From NCBI GenBank assembly GCA_949126835.1, contig OX421497.1, positions 11,502,132 through 11,566,131 of the forward strand: DNA of 64,000 nt. Direction: 5' to 3'. Made by a program: the position numbers and the translations under genes. This document shows positions 21,503-33,500 of this stretch, piece by piece (within the stretch, counting starts at the first letter, position 1; the number at the start of each line of letters is the position of its first letter). The notes beneath the pieces are model-generated. The model searched no databases. It was not told where the DNA came from and worked only from the letters and a program-made list of their open reading frames with translations. Origin of the DNA: Anisus vortex. Lineage: Eukaryota > Mollusca > Gastropoda > Planorbidae.

Positions 21503-24500
21503 GTATAGTGTATTTAGCTATAGCCTACCCGTATTACATTCATTGTTTCAGTATTAATTTACTAGCTCTAACAGGTCATTTTTTTTCAAAACCAAATTTA
21601 TATTTTAAATAATCATGCTTTTGACCTAAATAAGAAGTAAACTAAGACCCATTTGTATAACTAAGGAAAAAGGCGCCAGTCTTACATGATAGTTTTCCTT
21701 TAGGCTACTATTTAGTAAGCTAATGTTTTCACGTTACGAAAGGATATGGTGTTTTAATCATTGTTTTCTCTAAAATTGAAATTTTAGTTGATAGCAAATT
21801 TACTTATATAATTAGCGTCAGCTATAAGCCTACTGTAAAAAAAAATACTGTAAAATATTACAGTAATTTGTAGCTTACCATAAAGTATACTGTAACCTAC
21901 TGTAACTTTAAAACTATATTTATTTTGTTTTTAAAGTTTCGGTTCAACGCCTACCTGAGATTTGGCCGCCCCTATTCCCGCCTTACCCCCCCCCCCTCCT
22001 TCTCCAGTTACGCTACTGCTTAGGTCTATATATAGTAAGCTATAACGCAGAGGTTCCTTTAAAAACAACAATTTAAACTGTTCTGTCCAGCCATCGGTCA
22101 AGGTGAAATGATTGAGATGGCAGTGGAAGAAGGAATGGCAGTGACAGTTGAGTGCATCCACAACTACGTTCAATGGAACGTGACCATCTCCGGAATCAAG
22201 TTTCCCGTGGCCTTGTGCTATGACGACAAGTGCAGCGACAATTCTCCACACCGTCAAGGTACGAACGCTAGCGGTGGTTTTGGGGCAGATCGCCAGTCCT
22301 ATGGTCCCGGTTTCAAATCTAGGTTAATTTGCATATGTTTGTTATAACACAACCCTAACCCTTAGCAACGCCTATAGTTTTGAACTTTAGCTAAAATCGG
22401 TCTCTTACATCCATAATGTCCGCTTTGGGCTAAATATAGCCTGCTGTTAGTTATAATAACAAGTTATAGGTCTAAGCAAAAACTAAGCTCCAATAAGGAT
22501 GTCTTAAATGACTTCTGCGCTCCCTACGATTGCATTAAATTAAAGGTTTCCGCTGTATACAACTTTCGATTTTAAGCTTAATTTTCCATTGAGAAAGTCA
22601 TAGTGAATTACTAAACCGGAAGTCTAGAGGGGGTAGTGCGATCGAAAATTCCGAAACCACGTGTTTCAAGTTATCAAATAGCAGAAATATCAAAACAAGC
22701 CGTCCATCTTATTATAGTCTTTGGTATAAGCTTATCTAGTATATCATAGTAATCAGACTAGTTACTATTTTATCTTTTACTTTTCAAGGTTCTTTCGCAT
22801 GTTTCTTTACACTGAACGTTTACAATTTACAGAGCTGTTTCTGGCGGTCATGTACAATAATTACAATCCACCCACACACCGTTCTAAGCTGATGATAAAG
22901 GAGGGATGGCGCTCGATCTCAAAGGTTTACTGCATCGACGCTCTCGACAAGTCTGTTTTGAGGACATGGCTGTTCACCTTAGAAGGTATGTGCTCAGTGT
23001 AGTCTTATATGTATGGCCCTCAGTGTAGTCTTATATGTATGGCCCTCAGTGTAGTCTTATGTGTATGGCCCTCAGTGTAGTCTTATATGTATGGCCCTCA
23101 GTGTAGTCTTATATGTATGGCCCTCAGTGTAGTCTTATATGTATAACCCTCAGTGTAGTCTTATATGTATGGCCCATGATTTACCGCGGAATTTCAAGCT
23201 ACTTCGCGGAATTTAGGGTTCTGAAGAATCAACCTAACTGCCGCGGAAAATACCAAATTATGTGAAATAAATTTCACTCTAAAACTAGACTCAAACTACG
23301 GATAAGCATAGACGCATAAATCTTCTGTATAGAAGAAGCGTCTGTAACTGTAACATATAATTAAAGAAAATATATTAAAAAGCATAGAAAAACATCATCA
23401 CAATCAAACATCACATCCTTAATGTGTCAAAATTTATAAACCATAAGTCATATCTTTATTGAGTAGACTTTAATAGTTTCAAATATTCTGAGTCTGCATC
23501 GAGCTTAAAGTGTTCCCGGGAAGTTAATATTCTAACCAACAAAACATGTCTGCTAGCAAATACCACTGCGATATTTTTGTCACGAAAAAACTTGCCGTTT
23601 TTCTAGAACATTAACTAAATCATATCATTACTAATATTTTTTTATAGCTTGCTGATACGGATTTTAAGTCTACGTATGTTTCATCATCGTTTGTCTATTT
23701 GACAAGTCTGAATTAGGTGTGACCTTTTGAACTGCTATGATCGTGAACTTCCGGTGAAATTTACCGCCATTTTCGTAAACAAAAACCATGCTTTTGGTGC
23801 TGCTAAAGTTGTTATATAAATCATTCATTTTATTATTCTTAGACGTACTTGTATATATTTATACTGTGGTGCCCTCTACCGGACTTTTTTCTAGAAATAC
23901 GGCCCATTGATTTCAACATCGACAGCCAGTTCTTGTCTTTTAGAAATATACAACGGCTACAAGATTAGTTATGAGGAATCCGTTTTTAACATCACAAGTG
24001 AGTAGGCGATAATTAATACTCAAAGTGTTAGTCGCGTTAGGCTGAATGTAGCATTTGTTTATAAAATAAGTTAGTCAAGAGTTGCGTCCTTGGTATTTAA
24101 AAAAAACACAATGCGGAGATTTATAAAAAAACAACAACACGAAAATTCCTTTGCATCAAGCAATTAGTTTGGGATTATAAATAGGTGATTCTTCAAATCT
24201 GACATTCACTATCCATCGTTTTCTTTTAGCGCCATCTTTTGGAAATGAAAAAAAAAAATTCTATACATATTTTCGTGCAACCAGTAACGTAGTACACAGA
24301 CATGTTTCGGAGAAAATGATCGAATAAGACCGGAAATGTTGTTTCTTGTGAACATTTATGCATGCATAATCGTTAAGACTTGTCAATAGCCTAGTCTAGA
24401 GAAAATATATTCATTATCATGTGCACACGTGAATGCTTTGTAACACCGTATATACTCGCGTATAGGTTGTACTTTGTTTTTTTACCGAAAGTTTCAAACA

Positions 24501-27500
24501 AAACAAAATTAGGGGTGCGACCTATCCGCTCGACACAATTTTTAAACAGTTCCAAAAAGCATCCCTTCTCCGTCATTAAGTTGCAACGATCACCAGTATC
24601 GATGGTTGTAATGACGTTTAATCACTACGAAATCCGGAGGCTTACGTTTTACATTTTAAAAAAATACTTTCGTAGGCCCGTTGCTTTTTTTAGTTTTGTT
24701 TCCCTACGGGGCGACAAATTGGTCACTTTTAATAAGCATTTAAGGCAGTTACATGCACATAATAAACTTGCCGCTGCCTTTGTACTCTCGCGCCTCGACT
24801 ACTGTAATGCTCTGCTAATCGAGATAACTGTCGATAAAGTCGCCCAAAACAGTGCCGCCCGGCTGGTGATGCCTAAGTCAAGGCGCGATTCTGCGACAGT
24901 TCTCCTGCGTCGGCTCCATTGGCTACATGTGAAAGCCAGAATTGAATACAAAGTGGCGCTACTTTGCCATCAGTGCCTTTTTAATAACGAGATGCCGTCC
25001 CTATCTCTACGAACTAATCAAATCGTAGGTTCCGCAAATAACACACCTAACCCTGTCTTTGCTTCTGGCGGTGCCCCGTTTCTCTCTGAAGAACCGTTGG
25101 CCTGAGAACTTTCTCAATATCTTACCCGTAAATATGGTATCTACTTTTCATCCAACTCAGGCGAACACGTTCTATCGTCACTATTTAAAAAGAACTTGAA
25201 AACACATTATTTTAATATTTACCTGCGTTTAAGTTTAAACATTTTTTTAGACCCCTAGTGTTTTATATATTTGCTTTGTCCTATGTTTGTAAAGTTTTAA
25301 ATAATTAATGGACTATATATATATTTTTAGCCTAGAGAATTAGGCCTATATCAGTGTTTCTATTTTTTCCCCCTTTTTTTTTTAATGTTAAATGCGCTCT
25401 GAGCTTACATTATGTTTGTTTGCAGCGCTATTTAAATAGAGTTATTATTATTACATTCTATATAAAAATAATAATAATAAAAAAAAAAAAAAAAAAAAAA
25501 AAATGTAATTTTGTAGACACCTTTTTATTTTGGAACGATCGTTTCTCCCTTATATCCATCACAAAATTCCATCCAATAATTCATCCATCCCACATACTAC
25601 CACTCAACCAGTCCAGCCACACCATATTATGTAAATACCAATTATTATTTCATCCCCAGTGAAACCAACTACACCGGTGCAGTGTGAAACACCAATACTA
25701 ACAGCCACACAACAGGAAATGTTCTACATCCTAACGATAACATGCAGCATTGAGCTTTATCAAAAGGCCATCTTTAGTTTGGAACTCAAGGTTAGGACTT
25801 GCGCAATACACACAAACTACACATTAGAGACCGACCGAATTTCGGTTTCGGCACTAAAAGTAGGCAAATGGTCTCTTTCGGAGTTGTTTTGATTTAATTC
25901 GAAGCCAAAAAGTTGGCTTTCGGTTTCGGCCGAATTTGATATTGACTTTTGGTCATCAGCCGAATATCTATTTTAATTTTTAAAATTCAGACTGCAATTA
26001 TGTCATAATATTCAGATAACAAAATCTCATATAAAGTATTACCTTTTGTATAGTCTTTTAGGTTATTAAATCTTAAATAGTATTCAATTCTGAATAAAAT
26101 GATTTATAACATATGTATCATCATCATCATCAATCTCTTGTTCGTTGTGATCTTGGGGGGGGGGGGGGGGAGGGGGGGAGGGGAGAATGGACGCCTCAGC
26201 AGTCAACTTTCTTCTATCTTGAGTGGTTGTCAATAGTTGAGTCTACTGCAGTCCTGTCCAATATTGTATGTTGTCGAACCAGCATTTCCGCTGACGGCCT
26301 CTCGACGTACACCTTCTACAGTGCCTTGTGGGATTGTTTTTTTTTTTTAAATATTATTATGCCGCAACACGTGACCGAACCATGTCAGTTTGAGCCGTTT
26401 GATTGTTGCCATGATGTTTTCTTGAGGGCCTGCAATTGTATATACAACTATATATAACATGTTCTATGGTTTACTTCAATACAATATCCATAAACTAGTT
26501 TAAAATTACACAAAACGTGCATTCTCTTTAAATCTTGTATTTGTCTATTCATTAATTCAGTTTCATCATTCTATCCATTTGCCTGTCATTCTATCCATTT
26601 GCGTAATTCTATCCATTTGCCTGTCATTCTATCCATTTGCCTGTCATTCTATCCATTTGCCTGTCATTCTATCCATTTGCCTGTCATTCTATCCATTTGC
26701 GTAATTCTATCCATTTGCCTGTCATTCTATCCATTTGCCTGTCATTCTATCCATTTGCGTAATTCTATCCATTTGCCTGTCATTCTATCCATTTGCCTGT
26801 CATTCTATCCATTTGCCTGTCATTCTATCCATTTGCCTGTCATTCTATCCATTTGCGTAATTCTATCCATTTGCCTGTCATTCTATCCATTTGCCTGTCA
26901 TTCTATCCATTTGCGTAATTCTATCCATTTGCCTGTCATTCTATCCATTTGCCTGTCATTCTATCCATTTGCCTGTCATTCTATCCATTTGCCTGTCATT
27001 CTATCCATTTGCGTAATTCTATCCATTTGCCTGTCATTCTATCCATTTGCCTGTCATTCTATCCATTTGCCTATCATTCTATCCATTTGCCTGTCATTCT
27101 ATCCATTTGCCTGTCATTCTATCCATTTGCCTGTCATTCTATCCATTTGCGTAATTCTATCCATTTGCCTGTCATTCTATCCATTTGCCTGTCATTCTAT
27201 CCATTTGCCTGTCATTCTATCCATTTGCCTATCATTCTATCCATTTGCCTGTCATTCTATCCATTTGCCTGTCATTCTATCCATTTGCCTGTCATTCTAT
27301 CCATTTGCCTGTCATTCTATCCATTTGCCTGTCATTCTATCCATTTGCCTGTCATTCTATCCATTTGCCTGTCATTCTATCCATTTGCCTATCATTCTAT
27401 CCATTTGCCTGTCATTCTATCCATTTGCCTGTCATTCTATCCATTTGCCTGTCATTCTATCCATTTGCGTAATTCTATCCATTTGCCTGTCATTCTATCC

Positions 27501-30500
27501 ATTTGCCTGTCATTCTATCCATTTGCCTGTCATTCTATCCATTTGCGTAATTCTATCCATTTGCCTGTCATTCTATCCATTTGCCTGTCATTCTATCCAT
27601 TTGCCTGTCATTCTATCCATTTGCGTAATTCTATCCATTTGCCTGTCATTCTATCCATTTGCCTGTCATTCTATCCATTTGCCTGTCATTCTATCCATTT
27701 GCCTGTCATTCTATCCATTTGCGTAATTCTATCCATTTGCCTGTCATTCTATCCATTTGCCTGTCATTCTATCCATTTGCCTGTCATTCTATCTATTTGC
27801 CTGTCATTCTATCTATTTGCCTGTCATTCTATCCATTTGCCTGTCATTCTATCCATTTGCGTAATTCTATCCATTTGCCTGTCATTCTATCCATTTGCGT
27901 AATTCTATCCATTTGCCTGTCATTCTATCCATTTGCCTGTCATTCTATCCATTTGCGTAATTCTATCCATTTGCCTGTCATTCTATCCATTTGCGTAATT
28001 CTATCCATTTGCCTGTCATTCTATCCATTTGCCTGTCATTCTATCCATTTGCCTGTCATTCTATCCATTTGCCTGTCATTCTATCCATTTGCCTGTCATT
28101 CTATCCATTTGCCTGTCATTCTATCCATTTGCCTGTCATTCTATCCATTTGCCTGTCATTCTATCCATTTGCGTAATTCTATCCATTTGCCTGTCATTCT
28201 ATCCATTTGCCTGTCATTCTATCCATTTGCCTGTCATTCTATCCATTTGCGTAATTCTATCCATTTGCCTGTCATTCTATCCATTTGCCTGTCATTCTAT
28301 CCATTTGCCTGTCATTCTATCCATTTGCGTAATTCTATCCATTTGCCTGTCATTCTATCCATTTGCCTGTCATTCTATCCATTTGCCTGTCATTCTATCC
28401 ATTTGCCTGTCATTCTATCCATTTGCGTAATTCTATCCATTTGCCTGTCATTCTATCCATTTGCCTGTCATTCTATCCATTTGCCTGTCATTCTATCTAT
28501 TTGCCTGTCATTCTATCTATTTGCCTGTCATTCTATCCATTTGCCTGTCATTCTATCCATTTGCTTGTCATTCTATCCATTTGCCTGTCATTCTATCCAT
28601 TTGCCTGTCATTCTATCCATTTGCCTGTCATTCTATCCATTTGCCTGTCATTCTATCCATTTGCCTGTCATTCTATCCATTTGCGTAATTCTATCCATTT
28701 GCCTGTCATTCTATCCATTTGCGTAATTCTATCCATTTGCCTGTCATTCTATCCATTTGCCTGTCATTCTATCCATTTGCGTAATTCTATCCATTTGCCT
28801 GTCATTCTATCCATTTGCCTGTCATTCTATCCATTTGCCTGTCATTCTATCCATTTGCCTGTCATTCTATCCATTTGCGTAATTCTATCCATTTGCCTGT
28901 CATTCTATCCATTTGCCTGTCATTCTATCCATTTGCGTAATTCTATCCATTTGCCTGTCATTCTATCTATTTGCCTGTCATTCTATCTATTTGCCTGTCA
29001 TTCTATCCATTTGCCTGTCATTCTATCCATTTGCTTGTCATTCTATCCATTTGCCTGTCATTCTATCCATTTGCCTGTCATTCTATCCATTTGCGTAATT
29101 CTATCCATTTGCCTGTCATTCTATCCATTTGCCTGTCATTCTATCCATTTGCGTAATTCTATCCATTTGCCTGTCATTCTATCCATTTGCGTAATTCTAT
29201 CCATTTGCCTGTCATTCTATCCATTTGCCTGTCATTCTATCCATTTGCGTAATTCTATCCATTTGCCTGTCATTCTATCCATTTGCCTGTCATTCTATCC
29301 ATTTGCCTGTCATTCTATCCATTTGCCTGTCATTCTATCCATTTGCGTAATTCTATCCATTTGCCTGTCATTCTATCCATTTGCCTGTCATTCTATCCAT
29401 TTGCCTGTCATTCTATCCATTTGCGTAATTCTATCCATTTGCCTGTCATTCTATCCATTTGCCTGTCATTCTATCCATTTGCCTGTCATTCTATCCATTT
29501 GCCTGTCATTCTATCCATTTGCCTGTCATTCTATCCATTTGCCTGTCATTCTATCCATTTGCCTGTCATTCTATCTATTTGCCTGTCATTCTATCTATTT
29601 GCCTGTCATTCTATCCATTTGCCTGTCATTCTATCCATTTGCCTGTCATTCTATCCATTTGCCTGTCATTCTATCCATTTGCCTGTCATTCTATCTATTT
29701 GCCTGTCATTCTATCTATTTGCCTGTCATTCTATCCATTTGCCTGTCATTCTATCCATTTGCTTGTCATTCTATCCATTTGCCTGTCATTCTATCCATTT
29801 GCCTGTCATTCTATCCATTTGCCTGTCATTCTATCCATTTGCCTGTCATTCTATCCATTTGCCTGTCATTCTATCCATTTGCGTAATTCTATCCATTTGC
29901 CTGTCATTCTATCCATTTGCCTGTCATTCTATCCATTTGCGTAATTCTATCCATTTGCCTGTCATTCTATCCATTTGCCTGTCATTCTATCCATTTGCGT
30001 AATTCTATCCATTTGCCTGTCATTCTATCCATTTGCCTGTCATTCTATCCATTTGCCTGTCATTCTATCCATTTGCCTGTCATTCTATCCATTTGCGTAA
30101 TTCTATCCATTTGCCTGTCATTCTATCCATTTGCCTGTCATTCTATCCATTTGCCTGTCATTCTATCCATTTGCCTGTCATTCTATCCATTTGCGTAATT
30201 CTATCCATTTGCCTGTCATTCTATCCATTTGCCTGTCATTCTATCCATTTGCGTAATTCTATCCATTTGCCTGTCATTCTATCCATTTGCCTGTCATTCT
30301 ATCCATTTGCGTAATTCTATCCATTTGCCTGTCATTCTATCCATTTGCCTGTCATTCTATCCATTTGCCTGTCATTCTATCCATTTGCCTGTCATTCTAT
30401 CCATTTGCGTAATTCTATCCATTTGCCTGTCATTCTATCCATTTGCCTGTCATTCTATCCATTTGCCTGTCATTCTATCCATTTGCCTGTCATTCTATCC

Positions 30501-33500
30501 ATTTGCGTAATTCTATCCATTTGCCTGTCATTCTATCCATTTGCCTGTCATTCTATCCATTTGCCTGTCATTCTATCCATTTGCGTAATTCTATCCATTT
30601 GCCTGTCATTCTATCCATTTGCCTGTCATTCTATCCATTTGCGTAATTCTATCCATTTGCCTGTCATTCTATCCATTTGCCTGTCATTCTATCCATTTGC
30701 CTGTCATTCTATCCATTTGCCTGTCATTCTATCCATTTGCGTAATTCTATCCATTTGCCTGTCATTCTATCCATTTGCCTGTCATTCTATCCATTTGCCT
30801 GTCATTCTATCCATTTGCCTGTCATTCTATCCATTTGCGTAATTCTATCCATTTGCCTGTCATTCTATCCATTTGCCTGTCATTCTATCCATTTGCCTGT
30901 CATTCTATCTATTTGCCTGTCATTCTATCTATTTGCCTGTCATTCTATCCATTTGCCTGTCATTCTATCCATTTGCTTGTCATTCTATCCATTTGCCTGT
31001 CATTCTATCCATTTGCCTGTCATTCTATCCATTTGCCTGTCATTCTATCCATTTGCCTGTCATTCTATCCATTTGCCTGTCATTCTATCCATTTGCTTGT
31101 TATTCTATCCATTCGCCTGTCATTCTATCCTTCCATCCATAAATTCATCCCTCCCCATCCATCCCTCTTCTTCCTTACTCTCCCATTATCTATCCACACA
31201 CCCATCCATCATGCATCCATTCATTCTAATTATCATCAATCCATCCAGGGATAGATTAAGCAAAATAGCCACGCCCTCGTAGCATCAAGGAAAAGGGATT
31301 GAATGGAGGGGGGGGGAGGAAATTTACCATTCCAGAAATTTACCATAACCGTTGCAATTCTGCAAATGGCGAAGGTGATCCAGAATCAGCAATCAAAGAG
31401 CACCCCACATTACAATACAAAAAAAAACAACAACTTCTTATCAAAGATTTAGCAATTTTAAATAGTAGTAGTAAACTTTTCAAATATAAATTATGGAAGT
31501 GCCTTAATGTAGGAACAAAACTTGTTACTGTAAGTTTTGTTTCAGTGCAATAAATAACTTAAATTTTATATAGTTGTTTTTATTTTTTTTTACATTACTT
31601 TTATACTTATATAAGAAAGAGCACCAAAATATTTTGGTTCGTAGGGCCTCTTAGAGTCTTAACCCGGCCCTGGATCCATCAATCCAGCCAACCATCTATC
31701 CAGCCAACCAAATGTCAAATACTATTCTCTCCGTACGTTTCTGAATTCCCAGAGCCCCATCGACATCTACTACAATCAGACCACGTACAGCTACGCCCAG
31801 TCAGTCTGGAGCCGTCTGTACAACACAACCTATGAGCACCGCATGTGCGTGTATGTGAAGCAGAGGTGGGACACCAGTAGAGATGTGTTCAGAGTCGTGG
31901 CTTACCCTGATGTATCTCAGGGGCGGGACCACACCACCGTCACAACCCCATGGATGCCACTCTTTCCTAAAGGTATATATTTAATATTTAAAAAAACAAA
32001 CAAATGATTGTTCTCTTGGGCTAGCTGTACTATCTCTTGAGAAAAATATGGAGCTATAGAGTTATAGAGGAGTCTAGTGGTTCTCAAATTCAATACAGGG
32101 GCACCTCGAACTATTGCAAAGACTTTCATAACTATTCTTTTCGTTTTTTAATCAATGTGGTAAAATTAATATCTAGGGCTTAAACTAAAGGAAGGGCGTA
32201 ACGGGGATCCTACTTCAAAAAGTACGCTTTGAGCTGGAAAAAAAGTTTGAAAACCAATGGTATAGACCAGGGACAGGCAACCTACGGCTCGCGTGCCTAG
32301 CTTGGCACGCAGAGAAATTTTCAATGACACGCTAATGCCCCCAACACGCCAAAACAAAATGGCTACTCATGTCTCTTCTACAAGGATTTGAATGTTAAAG
32401 CAGTGTGACTTTTAGGATGTTGGCACGCTGAATGAATTAGAAATCCCACTTTGGCACACTATTATGAAAAGGTTGCCTACTCCTGGTATAGACCATATGT
32501 TATGTATTTTGCAGTGTAGTTTAGGCTATTAAAATATCTTTTCATGGTTTAGTTAATTGTTATGCATTCATTTTATTGTTTGATTGTATAGTCAAATAAC
32601 ATTATGAATAAACTCGGCTATTTAATGGCTGCCTTTTAGTGTAGAAAAAAAAATCATTATCAACTAATTCTTCTCTATGTTATCTTATCTTATATGAGAC
32701 AGACGCTTCTACTATACAAGAGATTATTGCGCCATACGCTATTCCGTGGTTTGAGTTTTTTTCTTGTATTGTAATTAGAGTTCTAAATGATGTTTTAAGT
32801 TATTTGCTTTTCTGGCTTGCTGCCTAAATAAATCTATAGATTTACCAGTATACATTTTGATGTAAACAATATTGGTGTAAATTTTAAAGCTTCAACATTA
32901 GGTAACTAGGCCTAATCATAGTAGTAATATGACATAGTGCTAAAAAAAACATTGATGTAGGCCCATGATGTATTAACTCGGTGTTTATAGTCTCAATATT
33001 GCAAGATAAATGCAAGATAAAAAATGTATAAACATTAATATCATATCATAGCCTGAAATATTTTCCTGTGTCCAGTGGAAGGGCTCATCACCAACTTCAC
33101 GCTCAACAGTCAGAGCTCTGACGTCACTGTGAGCTGCAACGAGACGGTTGCAGTTGAGTGCGAGGGTCAAGGAGAGATGGGGTCACCACTGGAACTCTTC
33201 GACACAGTGCCGTCCAAAGAACTAGCCACCACACGTGTGCCCATGGTCATCAGGTACTCGTTCAGCGCCTCAGACTGCGGCCTTCAATACACATTCGGAT
33301 GTCGTGTGGGCTCGGATGAGCGTTACAGACATCTCACGATTAAACCTCGTAAGTAGTTTGCTGGTATTATTGGTGTTGTTATTATGGTTATAGACATTCG
33401 GATTTACCTCATTGATTCATGGGAACACAATTTTAGGCTTCATATTCAAAGGGATCTCAATGGCTTAGCAAAAGGCAATGTTCGGAAAGCTTTTGATAAA

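Noticed and set aside
24419..24700. N-terminal 90 codons of a 228-codon plus-strand frame as part of a gene
   Set aside because: Only the later part resembles a LINE; the earlier part shows no motif and appears to be a chance extension.
26567..31130. CRISPR-like regular repeat
   Set aside because: Units are contiguous with no unique spacers, and the genome is eukaryotic. It is a minisatellite.
26599..31282. Many long open frames (up to about 500 codons) encoding HSIHLPVILSIC-type repeats
   Set aside because: They are produced by the stop-free 20/18-bp minisatellite read in different phases, lie in an intron and have no independent coding signs.
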